Source: Exilibacterium sp.
GTDB lineage: Bacteria > Pseudomonadota > Gammaproteobacteria > Pseudomonadales > Cellvibrionaceae
Direction: 5' to 3'
NCBI GenBank assembly: GCA_028280195.1
Contig: JANQMH010000017.1
Span: forward strand, 1-64,000
Length of the DNA stretch: 64,000 bases
The translations under genes were made by a program, and so were the position numbers. Positions 42,852-52,977 of the stretch are shown piece after piece (within the stretch, counting starts at the first letter, position 1; every line of letters begins with the position of its first letter). A model generated the notes under the pieces. It ran no database searches and was not told the origin of the DNA. It was given only the letters and a program-made list of their open reading frames with translations.

Positions 42852-43162
42852 AAGAGCAAAGGCCTAAAAGATCGTTATTTAAACTGCCTCTCGGCAGTAA
42901 AAATTTGTTAATGACCATTAACTTCAGTTACTTGTATGTATAGATTCCATAAATTTTCGCCGGCTCAGTGTGACCACAACAAACCAGCGTGAGTGGTAAA
43001 CACTTCATGTGGAGGAAAATACCTAAATTATAAAGAGCTGACATTGTAAGGAGGTTTTTTAATACTTGGCAAGTATCGCGCTAGAATGGAGGCGCCTCTA
43101 GAGTTTCTCTGAGGATATTTTGCAAAATTTAGCGGCGATACTACTTTAAGGAGGGTCTATTT
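42852..43162 (+). promoter_or_regulatory. Regulatory gap between cas2-3 and cas8f
   Basis: An unusually long 311-bp gap in an otherwise tight operon. It holds a hairpin ACTGCC-TCTC-GGCAGT (42883-42898) that resembles the stem of this locus's CRISPR repeat (CTGCC/GGCAG), followed by A-rich sequence. Two operator-like palindromes are also present: GTTAATG-AC-CATTAAC (42907-42922) and ATACTTG-G-CAAGTAT (43062-43076). TATAGA near 42942 could be a -10 box. AAGGAGG at the end serves cas8f. Together these suggest a separate promoter for the interference genes. Confidence 0.5.
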
Positions 43163-44467
43163 ATGACAACTACGAATGCCGAGACGGCAAGCAGTCGACT
43201 AAGAATAGCCATAGAAGACTTTTTATCTAAACGCTTGGTGCCGAAGCTGGAAAAGCTAAGTGTTGATGATAGGGATAAACGGGAAAAACTGCTGGAAGAG
43301 TACCAGCGTGAAAACTGGATAGCTAGTGCGGCACGGAGAGTTTCTCAGATACAGCAGGTAACTCATGCCCTTAAATTTGTTCACCCTGATGCCAAAGGCA
43401 GCAACCTGAATAAGCCTGGAAACACTCACGTTGACGAATTGGTTATCGGTACCCATACCCTTGCTGATAAATACACTCCCGATGTTATAGGCAATGCCGC
43501 TGCGCTGGATGTATATAAGTTTTTGAGCTTAGAGGTAGATGGAAGCACCATTTTATCGCGAGCATGCAGTCGGGATGAGCGCCTGTTATACGCTTTCTCT
43601 GAAGATATTGAGTCTGCAGAGTCATGGATGCAAGCATTTGCTACTTTAGTGGAAGACAGAGAGCAATTTTCGTCACACACCTTGGCAAAACAAATATTTT
43701 GGCCATTGGGTGATGACCAATATCATCTTTTGTCGCCTTTGTTTCCATCTTCGCTGATCCATACTGTGTGGACCAAGATCCGCGAAGACCGCTTTTCCGA
43801 TGACGCCAAAACCGCACGTGAAGCTCACAGAAACAAACAAGGTCATCCGCATGGCTACTGTGAATATCCTAACACCACTTTGCAAAAGTTTGGTGGCACT
43901 AAACCGCAAAATATCAGTCAGCTCAATAGCCAACGTTATGGCGAAAATTATCTTTTACCTTCGGTTCCGCCAAACTGGTACTCAGAGCCCATAAGGCCTC
44001 CATTGAATATTGAGAGTATTTTTAGCAGTAGATTTGGCCGGCGCCCACAAGTACGAGAACTAACTCAGTTATTACGCAGTTTTCTAATCAGTGTCAAAGA
44101 CTATACAAATATTGGTATTCGTACCAAACGGATGGAGCTGGTCCAGTGCATATCTGACCAATTGCTGGTTTTTGCGGCTCAGATGCAGACTTTACCTGCT
44201 GGCTGGAGTTTGCATAAGGAATGCCGTTTAAATATGGAGGAGCAATATTGGCTTGATCCCTACCGTGCAGAAAATGATCAAGAATTTGCAATTGGACGCA
44301 ATCGGAGTGCCTGGCGTGAAGCGGTGTGTCAACGTTACGGCAACTGGCTGAATGCCCGTATAGAAAGTGACATTACCTCAATGAGTGCCGTGGAGTCTCA
44401 ACAGTGGCGCAAAGAACTAAAAAAAGCTCTAGACAAAATTGGCGGGGAGGTTGATATCAATGGCTAA
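43163..44467 (+). CDS. csy1: Type I-F Cascade large subunit Cas8f (Csy1)
   Basis: A 434-residue protein, normal length for Csy1. Recognisable stretches are IEDFLSKRLVPKLEKL near the N-terminus, GNAAALDVYKFLSLEVDGSTIL, and TKPQNISQLNSQRYGENYLLPSVPPNW, the most conserved Csy1 segment. In known I-F complexes Csy1 contacts the crRNA 5' handle and the PAM. A strong AAGGAGG lies upstream. It overlaps csy2 by 8 bp. Confidence 0.95.
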   Translation: MTTTNAETASSRLRIAIEDFLSKRLVPKLEKLSVDDRDKREKLLEEYQRENWIASAARRVSQIQQVTHALKFVHPDAKGSNLNKPGNTHVDELVIGTHTLADKYTPDVIGNAAALDVYKFLSLEVDGSTILSRACSRDERLLYAFSEDIESAESWMQAFATLVEDREQFSSHTLAKQIFWPLGDDQYHLLSPLFPSSLIHTVWTKIREDRFSDDAKTAREAHRNKQGHPHGYCEYPNTTLQKFGGTKPQNISQLNSQRYGENYLLPSVPPNWYSEPIRPPLNIESIFSSRFGRRPQVRELTQLLRSFLISVKDYTNIGIRTKRMELVQCISDQLLVFAAQMQTLPAGWSLHKECRLNMEEQYWLDPYRAENDQEFAIGRNRSAWREAVCQRYGNWLNARIESDITSMSAVESQQWRKELKKALDKIGGEVDING

Positions 44468-45428
44468 AGTAGCAGCACTGCTAGTTCTTCCTCGTTTGCG
44501 GGTGCAGAATGCAAACTGTATCTCTGGGCCTCTGACATGGGGTTTTCCAGCACCCACTGCCTTTTTGGGGTTTATACATGCACTCCAGCGGTGTTTTGCG
44601 CACAGCCGTAATATTAGATTTGAAGGTGTGGGAATTATCTGCCATCGATTCAATCCACAAGTTTTTAAACACTCTGGCGGTCATACGCAGGTATTTCGTC
44701 TTACCCGCAACCCAGTCGATAAGCACGGTAATGCCACTGCGTTTGTCGAAGAAGGCCGTGCCCATATGGAAGTAAGCCTTGTAGTAGGGGCTTGTGACAC
44801 GATGACGCCGAAAAAAGGTGGTTTATTTGCGAATGAAGTGATGGCTTCAGTAGAATCTATGCGCTTGGCTGGTGGCAGCATATTACCTGTTCGCAGTGGC
44901 AGGCTTTATGAGGGACAATGGTGGTCCTTGTCAGAAGATCTTCAGGGACAGGCGGAGCAGTTTCGGAAACTGCGACGACTGCTATTGCCTGGGTTTGCGC
45001 TAGTACATCGACCTGACTATTTGGCCGACTCTCTGGCGGAACTTAGAAAATCGCAACCACAAGCAAATGCACTGGATGCGTTGATGGATCTCTCCCGGCT
45101 AAATATTGAGCCGAATGAACGTGACCCGGGAAAGCCTAGTCGATGGTCCATACGCAGAAAGCCGGGGTGGCTTGTCCCTCTGCCTGTAGGCTATGCTGCT
45201 CTCACCTCTATTCTTGAGCCCGGCTCAGTCAAAGGTGCACGCAGCGAATCCACTCCTTTTGCTTTTGTTGAAAGCCTGTATTCCTTGGGGGAATGGTTAA
45301 GCCCGCACAGATTGACTTCGCTAGACCAGCTTTTATGGTACTCCAAAACTGACTCTGACACAGGTATTTACCAATGTGCTAATAAGTTTTCTGAAACAGC
45401 TTCAGTAATTTCCGACTTTATGGGGTAA
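44460..45428 (+). CDS. csy2: Type I-F Cascade subunit Cas5f (Csy2)
   Basis: A 322-residue protein starting MAKVAALLVLPRLRVQNANCISGPLTWGFPAPTAF, the conserved RAMP-like start of Csy2. Later KKGGLFANEVMASVESMRLAGGSILP and RRKPGWLVPLPVGYAAL are also family-typical. It caps the crRNA 5' end together with Csy1. ATG 44460 is chosen because GGGAGG sits 9 bases upstream, and it overlaps the csy1 stop. Confidence 0.95.
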   Translation: MAKVAALLVLPRLRVQNANCISGPLTWGFPAPTAFLGFIHALQRCFAHSRNIRFEGVGIICHRFNPQVFKHSGGHTQVFRLTRNPVDKHGNATAFVEEGRAHMEVSLVVGACDTMTPKKGGLFANEVMASVESMRLAGGSILPVRSGRLYEGQWWSLSEDLQGQAEQFRKLRRLLLPGFALVHRPDYLADSLAELRKSQPQANALDALMDLSRLNIEPNERDPGKPSRWSIRRKPGWLVPLPVGYAALTSILEPGSVKGARSESTPFAFVESLYSLGEWLSPHRLTSLDQLLWYSKTDSDTGIYQCANKFSETASVISDFMG

Positions 45429-45440
45429 GGAGAAAATGAT

Positions 45441-46487
45441 ATGACGACTAATAATTTGACAACAGCATCTGTATTGGCTTTTGAAAGAAAGATGGATCCT
45501 TCCGACGGCTTCTTTACCGCAGGTCGATGGAGCGATCGAGATCATCATGATGGCTGGAAAATTGTAAGAATTCGGGAGAAATCAGTACGTGGCACCATAT
45601 CAAATCGCTTGAAAACAAAAGATCAGGATCCAGCGAAACTGGACGCTTCTATCCAAGCACCTAATCTGCAAACAGTAGATGTTGCAATGTTACCGAATGA
45701 TGCCGATACATTGCGCTTACACTTTACTCTACGCGTGCTGGGAGGTGCAGGAGTCCCGTCTACATGCAATAACAATGCTTATCAGAAAAAGTTACAAACA
45801 ATGGTGCAGCAATATATGGGAAAAAACGGTTTTTCTGAACTGTCTCGACGCTATGCGACAAATCTAGCGAATGGTCGTTTTTTATGGCGTAATAGAATTG
45901 GTGCTGAGCAAGTGGAAGTTGTTGTTCGTCATATGTCATCAGGTAGTATATTGAAGGAATGGAAGTTCGATGATGCACTGAAGTTTTCTCTTCGAGATTT
46001 TAATACACCGGAAGAATACTCATCTGAAATAACTGATCTTAGTGCCGTAATTGAAACGGGCCTCTCTGGAGACAGCCATGTATTGCTTGACATAGTTTGC
46101 CATGCTCGCATGGGCGATGGTCAAGAAGTATATCCTTCCCAAGAGTTAATATTGGATAAGGGGGATAAGAGAGGCCAAAAAAGTAAGACTCTCTATGCAG
46201 TGGAGGAGATAGCTGCCATGCATTCTCAAAAAATCGGTAATGCGCTGCGTACAATTGACACTTGGTACCCTGATGGTGAAGGTATGGGTCCCATTGCAAT
46301 CGAGCCTTATGGATCAGTTACGTCGCAGGGAAAAGCCTACCGACAGCCAAAACAGAGAGCGGACTTTTATAACCTACTCGACAATTGGATATTGAAGGAC
46401 AAGGCGCCGGAATCAGAGGGTGATCAGCACTTTGTAATGGCGACACTGATTCGCGGAGGTGTATTTGGTGCCAGCGGCAAGGATTAA
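45441..46487 (+). CDS. csy3: Type I-F Cascade backbone Cas7f (Csy3)
   Basis: A 348-residue RNA-binding subunit that polymerises along the crRNA spacer. It starts TTNNLTTASVLAFERKMDPSDG and contains RYATNLANGRFLWRNRIGAEQVEV, TLRLHFTLRVLGG and FVMATLIRGGVFGAS, all Csy3 hallmarks. AAGGAG before the ATG supports the start. It lies 12 bp after csy2 and 3 bp before cas6f. Confidence 0.96.
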   Translation: MTTNNLTTASVLAFERKMDPSDGFFTAGRWSDRDHHDGWKIVRIREKSVRGTISNRLKTKDQDPAKLDASIQAPNLQTVDVAMLPNDADTLRLHFTLRVLGGAGVPSTCNNNAYQKKLQTMVQQYMGKNGFSELSRRYATNLANGRFLWRNRIGAEQVEVVVRHMSSGSILKEWKFDDALKFSLRDFNTPEEYSSEITDLSAVIETGLSGDSHVLLDIVCHARMGDGQEVYPSQELILDKGDKRGQKSKTLYAVEEIAAMHSQKIGNALRTIDTWYPDGEGMGPIAIEPYGSVTSQGKAYRQPKQRADFYNLLDNWILKDKAPESEGDQHFVMATLIRGGVFGASGKD

Positions 46488-46490
46488 ACT

Positions 46491-47051
46491 ATGGATCACT
46501 ATCTTGATATTGATATATTGCCCGATCCCGAGTTCACCCCAAACTTACTAATGAATGAGCTAGTAGGTAAGTTGCATAGGGCATTGGTAGAGCTTAAAAC
46601 AAATAACCTTGGTATCAGTTTCCCCCGTTATGATCGGGCAGCCTCTAGGCTTGGCAGCAAACTAAGGCTTCATAGCAGCACCAAAGACTTGTCTATGCTT
46701 ATGGAGAAAAGCTGGTTGACAGGCATGAAAGACCATATTTTTACAAGTATGATATTGGAAGTTCCCGTTGATATAAAGTACCTCAATGTGCGACGAGTTC
46801 AGTCTAAAAGCAACGCAGAGCGTATTAGACGTAGACAAATGAAACGCCACGGACTCAGCGAGAAAGAGGCGTGCGAGCGTGTACCTGAAACCGTAGAGCG
46901 CCGTTTGGACTTGCCGTTTGTCACCCTTAAAAGCAGTAGCACAGACCAAGTGTTTAGGTTGTTTATTGATCAGTATGTTGCTGAGGGACTAAATCCAGGT
47001 AGTTTCAACACCTACGGTTTAAGTCCTACGGCCAGTTTGCCTTTATTTTGA
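46491..47051 (+). CDS. cas6f: crRNA-processing endonuclease Cas6f (Csy4)
   Basis: A 186-residue protein that cuts the repeat RNA just 3' of its stem-loop and stays bound. His29 (GKLHRALVE) is at the catalytic position of Pseudomonas Csy4; Ser148 in the LKSSST segment and Tyr175 (SFNTYGLSP) fit the remaining active-site residues. The Arg-rich helix (SNAERIRRRQMKRHG, 108-121) matches the RNA-groove helix. It directly precedes the leader and array. Confidence 0.96.
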   Translation: MDHYLDIDILPDPEFTPNLLMNELVGKLHRALVELKTNNLGISFPRYDRAASRLGSKLRLHSSTKDLSMLMEKSWLTGMKDHIFTSMILEVPVDIKYLNVRRVQSKSNAERIRRRQMKRHGLSEKEACERVPETVERRLDLPFVTLKSSSTDQVFRLFIDQYVAEGLNPGSFNTYGLSPTASLPLF

Positions 47052-47178
47052 CCCTTTTCCATAGGCATTCTAGAACTCCATATAAATCAATGAGTTACGA
47101 AATAAGAATAAAAAGGGTATTTGGCTGATATACGCCAGCAGCTCTTTAAAAATCAAATAGATATGGGTTAAATCTCTA
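47052..47178 (+). promoter_or_regulatory. CRISPR leader with an IHF consensus site
   Basis: A 127-bp AT-rich stretch between cas6f and the first repeat, on the side opposite the degenerate last repeat, hence the leader. AATCAATGAGTTA at 47085-47097 matches the IHF consensus WATCAANNNNTTR at every position. A CTCTTTAAAAAT element lies near 47142, close to the first repeat, as in other I-F leaders. It probably contains the array promoter and the adaptation site. Confidence 0.7.
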
Positions 47179-50100
47179 GTGAACTGCCGTACAGGCAGCT
47201 TAGAAAAGATAGGCATTCGGCGCCTGGGTGGGCTCCCCGTGAACTGCCGTACAGGCAGCTTAGAAATACGCCGGCAGTATCACCAGCAGCCAAACCATGT
47301 GAACTGCCGTACAGGCAGCTTAGAAAAGCACCATGGTCTTGGTCACCTGGCCATCCTGGTGAACTGCCGTACAGGCAGCTTAGAAACGCTGCAACTGGAT
47401 CTTGCGGAACCGCTTGGTGTGAACTGCCGTACAGGCAGCTTAGAAAAAGCTGGCGGAAGCTCAGGCTGCCCCTGATGGGTGAACTGCCGTACAGGCAGCT
47501 TAGAAACACAGTGATCGTGTCTTCGGAAAAATTACCAAGTGAACTGCCGTACAGGCAGCTTAGAAATCACGCAGACACTCTATCTGTTTGTCGCCACCGT
47601 GAACTGCCGTACAGGCAGCTTAGAAAGTTATCCAGCGCCACCGGGCGGGTGTGCAGTAGTGAACTGCCGTACAGGCAGCTTAGAAAAAGCGGATCCCGAA
47701 GTGGTATCCGGCCAAAGGGTGAACTGCCGTACAGGCAGCTTAGAAAGGCTACCAAGGTCACGGTGGCCGTTTTCACAGCGTGAACTGCCGTACAGGCAGC
47801 TTAGAAACAACTACATCCGCAAGGTACGCGAAGGCAAGACGTGAACTGCCGTACAGGCAGCTTAGAAAAACAGGAGCAATCCGATATGAACAGCACTGCA
47901 GTGAACTGCCGTACAGGCAGCTTAGAAAAATACTCGCCGAGCGCATCGGGAAAAGCCAATGTGAACTGCCGTACAGGCAGCTTAGAAACATCGACACCGT
48001 AGCCTATAGCCAATTGATTGGTGAACTGCCGTACAGGCAGCTTAGAAAAGCAAGGCGATGTGGCGGCGCTCAATGCACATGTGAACTGCCGTACAGGCAG
48101 CTTAGAAAAAAGACACATACAACGGATAGCCAGCCTCTATGTGAACTGCCGTACAGGCAGCTTAGAAAACCGCAAGATGCTGGGTTTGGATGGCGAAAAA
48201 GTGAACTGCCGTACAGGCAGCTTAGAAAGTCGGAAGCAAACAGAACCCGGGACGGTTCAAGTGAACTGCCGTACAGGCAGCTTAGAAAACACCCGACCCG
48301 ACGGCGCGGGACTAATATACGTGAACTGCCGTACAGGCAGCTTAGAAAAAAGTCGCCGTGCCAAACACCGGCGTCATGGCGTGAACTGCCGTACAGGCAG
48401 CTTAGAAAGTGGGTGATTGAACATACCATGCTCGGTGACGGTGAACTGCCGTACAGGCAGCTTAGAAAGGCTGTCGTTTTGTGCGGACAAACCGCCGGCA
48501 GTGAACTGCCGTACAGGCAGCTTAGAAAAAAAACCTGGATCACAGACAAACCACCCAGTGGTGAACTGCCGTACAGGCAGCTTAGAAACGGTCAGTTCGC
48601 GCTGACCGGGTATATTTTTGGTGAACTGCCGTACAGGCAGCTTAGAAACAAAAAACAGCACGCGACAATGTCCGCGAGCAGTGAACTGCCGTACAGGCAG
48701 CTTAGAAAAGTGATAGCCGGCAAACAGCTGATAATCTCCGGTGAACTGCCGTACAGGCAGCTTAGAAATGACGCAGGCGTCGGTGGTGATACCGGCTAAC
48801 GTGAACTGCCGTACAGGCAGCTTAGAAAGTAACCGGCGCTTGTCCTCATCGCACAATTTGGTGAACTGCCGTACAGGCAGCTTAGAAAGCACTTTCTCCA
48901 GAGAAAAGAAAATTGATTGCGTGAACTGCCGTACAGGCAGCTTAGAAAAAACAACACTGGAATCGGCGCCGACGGCTCGGGTGAACTGCCGTACAGGCAG
49001 CTTAGAAATATAAAAAACGGGCATGAGTGCACCGGTGACGGTGAACTGCCGTACAGGCAGCTTAGAAAACCATACTGTAGGTAGTTTACGATACCCATGA
49101 GTGAACTGCCGTACAGGCAGCTTAGAAATAACTGGTGCCCCAGACAACGAGGTTACTATTTGTGAACTGCCGTACAGGCAGCTTAGAAAATAGCGGCGCT
49201 GTACGCCGCTGTTTACCCGGAGTGAACTGCCGTACAGGCAGCTTAGAAATTAACGGCGGTCGTATATGTCCCCTCGACACGTGAACTGCCGTACAGGCAG
49301 CTTAGAAATTGGCCGAAAAAATCAGCCGGGTAATCGGCACGTGAACTGCCGTACAGGCAGCTTAGAAATTGTACGTACAAGACAAATGTGTTAATTTTCG
49401 GTGAACTGCCGTACAGGCAGCTTAGAAAACTCGCGTTACGCGCAAAACCTATTTGAGATAGTGAACTGCCGTACAGGCAGCTTAGAAAAGCACATGGTAC
49501 TCGCTGCAATCGTGGCAGCGGTGAACTGCCGTACAGGCAGCTTAGAAAACGATGAGTCGCTACGCCGAGTGTTCGGTCGCGTGAACTGCCGTACAGGCAG
49601 CTTAGAAATCATTATCGTGGTTGCAGAGCTGCCACAACATGTGAACTGCCGTACAGGCAGCTTAGAAATCCACCGACCAATCAAAGTTATCGCGCATAGA
49701 GTGAACTGCCGTACAGGCAGCTTAGAAACTGACCAACGAATTGTCGGGCAATGGTTATGCGTGAACTGCCGTACAGGCAGCTTAGAAAAATCAGCTGGCC
49801 AATGCATTGCTGGGCGCCTAGTGAACTGCCGTACAGGCAGCTTAGAAATATCCAGCACTGGACGCAGGGGGCCAATCAGCGTGAACTGCCGTACAGGCAG
49901 CTTAGAAAAAGTGGCGCGCAAAGAGATATACAGAGACTCGGTGAACTGCCGTACAGGCAGCTTAGAAACGTTGCGGGTATCGCGGCGGTGCAAGAGTTCG
50001 GTGAACTGCCGTACAGGCAGCTTAGAAAATTACGGAGCCGGACACCGACGGCCTGGCGGGGTGAACTGCCGTACAGGCAGCTTAGAAAGATAAAAAGTAT

Positions 50101-52789
50101 CGGCTGCACAGCAACCTCGAAGTGAACTGCCGTACAGGCAGCTTAGAAAGTATATGAAAATGCCAGTGGTGAGATAGTGATGTGAACTGCCGTACAGGCA
50201 GCTTAGAAAATACCCACTGCCCCTCACTGGCGGTTGGTAGTGTGAACTGCCGTACAGGCAGCTTAGAAATCTGGCAACTTCATGTCTATGGCTACAGCCA
50301 TGTGAACTGCCGTACAGGCAGCTTAGAAAAATGTTGTCGAGTTTGTTACGTCCTGATTAGCGTGAACTGCCGTACAGGCAGCTTAGAAAAGTTGGACTCT
50401 ATAAGTTAGACTGTGAAATCTGTGAACTGCCGTACAGGCAGCTTAGAAATGTACACAGCCATAAGATTGGGTTGACAAGACGTGAACTGCCGTACAGGCA
50501 GCTTAGAAACACATCCGTACATCCACACCACTACTCACTCAGTGAACTGCCGTACAGGCAGCTTAGAAAGACAGAAAAGCGGGCGGCTGCGATCACTTTT
50601 AGTGAACTGCCGTACAGGCAGCTTAGAAAGAAATGGCTAGTAGTGACGTGGAGCCACGCTGGTGAACTGCCGTACAGGCAGCTTAGAAAATGCATCGGGA
50701 TTTGTTGCCAGTGTGTAAGACGTGAACTGCCGTACAGGCAGCTTAGAAATCGTGTACTCTACGCTAGACGACTGGCGGTTGGTGAACTGCCGTACAGGCA
50801 GCTTAGAAAAGATACAACTCGTCGATGCTGAGGACGGTGTTGTGAACTGCCGTACAGGCAGCTTAGAAAGCAGAGGTGTTCAACCTCCGACTTGAGGCCG
50901 GGTGAACTGCCGTACAGGCAGCTTAGAAAAGCCCTCGTTTACAGGTTCCCATAACAGACTCGTGAACTGCCGTACAGGCAGCTTAGAAACAAGCAATCCT
51001 TGCAGCACTCCGAGATCTTCTGTGAACTGCCGTACAGGCAGCTTAGAAATCTTGCAATCCAGCAAAATCTGAAGAATCGGAGTGAACTGCCGTACAGGCA
51101 GCTTAGAAAAGCGGAGAAAAGGATAAGAAACCAGATAAGTAGTGAACTGCCGTACAGGCAGCTTAGAAAATGGCGTAGCAGTGTTGTGATAGCGTCTGAG
51201 AGTGAACTGCCGTACAGGCAGCTTAGAAATACCTAGTGGGTACCGTCTTTTTGTCCAGTGTGTGAACTGCCGTACAGGCAGCTTAGAAACAAGCAAAAGA
51301 ACCTGGTGCATTTAGAAGGGTGTGAACTGCCGTACAGGCAGCTTAGAAAAGTTGGCGTGTTGACTGTGTACAGTTAACTAGGTGAACTGCCGTACAGGCA
51401 GCTTAGAAAATGATTTCGCCGATATGAGCACCAGTCCACGGGTGAACTGCCGTACAGGCAGCTTAGAAAACACATAACGATCGAAATTTTCTTTCTGATA
51501 AGTGAACTGCCGTACAGGCAGCTTAGAAAACAAAGAAAAAACCGTGTTTATCAATAAGATTGTGAACTGCCGTACAGGCAGCTTAGAAAATGAAGGCGTT
51601 CCGGGCGGAGCTGGAAGCCTCGTGAACTGCCGTACAGGCAGCTTAGAAATTCTGGCGAAGGCTCGACGCTGGACGAGTCGAGTGAACTGCCGTACAGGCA
51701 GCTTAGAAAACTTCCACCGGGCAGGTGACGCCACTCTCGCGGTGAACTGCCGTACAGGCAGCTTAGAAACGCTAGGTTACGTAGAGCGAGGGACAGCGAG
51801 TGTGAACTGCCGTACAGGCAGCTTAGAAATACCCGTTGCAACATGTCGGCTCAAAGATGGAGTGAACTGCCGTACAGGCAGCTTAGAAACATGGCGATGC
51901 GCCGGAGCGTGTTTTCAGCCAGTGAACTGCCGTACAGGCAGCTTAGAAATGTTCCGCTGGTACCTGATACCGAGGAATCGGGTGAACTGCCGTACAGGCA
52001 GCTTAGAAAATCATGGAGTCTGGCATAATGGCTGCCGCGTCGTGAACTGCCGTACAGGCAGCTTAGAAAAAATAATGCGCATTTTTCGTCGCGTCAATCG
52101 TGTGAACTGCCGTACAGGCAGCTTAGAAATGTTAGTGATGAGTATTCCCCTTAGAGAGCTAGTGAACTGCCGTACAGGCAGCTTAGAAACAATCGGGTAA
52201 ATTAGACATAGCATTTCTCCTGTGAACTGCCGTACAGGCAGCTTAGAAATTGCGGATGTTTGGGCTCTATTGCCTGATTACGTGAACTGCCGTACAGGCA
52301 GCTTAGAAACAATCGGGTAAATTAGACATAGCATTTCTCCTGTGAACTGCCGTACAGGCAGCTTAGAAAAGTGTCGCGCTGCTGGTGGCAGCTCCCGCCA
52401 CGTGAACTGCCGTACAGGCAGCTTAGAAAAATAGCGGCAATCGCCGGCTATCGATTATGCGGTGAACTGCCGTACAGGCAGCTTAGAAAAATCCTCGGGG
52501 GTATTCATACAATAACAGATCGTGAACTGCCGTACAGGCAGCTTAGAAAACCACGCTGATTTGGCTGTGTGACCAGCCTTGGTGAACTGCCGTACAGGCA
52601 GCTTAGAAAAAGTTCATACAGGAAGGTGTTGCCCAGGGCTCGTGAACTGCCGTACAGGCAGCTTAGAAAATAATTATGAATGCTTGGAGCAGATTCCGCT
52701 AGTGAACTGCCGTACAGGCAGCTTAGAAAACTGTCTCGTAGTCGTAGTCGGTCTATGATGAGTGAACTACCGTACAGGAAAAATGGAAG
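47179..52789 (+). CRISPR. Type I-F CRISPR array, 94 repeats and 93 spacers
   Basis: A 28-bp repeat starting GTGAACTGCC, with stem CTGCC/GGCAG around loop GTACA, ending CTTAGAAA (the 8-nt crRNA 5' handle). It recurs every 60 bp. All copies except the last look identical by eye; the terminal copy at 52762 diverges after about 17 bases. Spacers are 32 nt, apart from four of 33 nt and one of 31 nt. One spacer occurs twice (52190-52221 and 52310-52341). Repeat type and orientation fit the upstream I-F cas genes. Small open frames throughout the array (NCRTGSLE, ELPYRQLR, LSCLYGSS) are repeat artefacts. Confidence 0.99.
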
Positions 52790-52977
52790 CATTGCTGCCC
52801 TGTTATCTGTTATCGAATCGCCGAATTGTACAGATAACTAGGCTATAGATGTGCTCTCAACGAGCTTGTGGTTGAGCTTTATATCCTTTGCTTGTATCCC
52901 GTATATTTCTATGCCGTGTACTCGAAACATGCTACCGCTTTAGCTAACAACGTCTGGCTCCAGTGCCAAACTTGCTC
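52790..52977. other. Spacer between array end and nrdJb
   Basis: About 190 bases. GTTATCTGT (52802-52810) and ACAGATAAC (52830-52838) form a 9-bp stem with a 19-nt loop just after the last repeat and might end transcription of the array or of nrdJb. No gene. Confidence 0.4.

Noticed and set aside
47179..52789. Many open frames of 60-340 codons on both strands within the long array
   Set aside because: Their translations consist of the repeated NCRTGSLE, ELPYRQLR, LSCLYGSS or SKLPVRQFT, which are the 28-bp repeat read in different frames; they are not genes.
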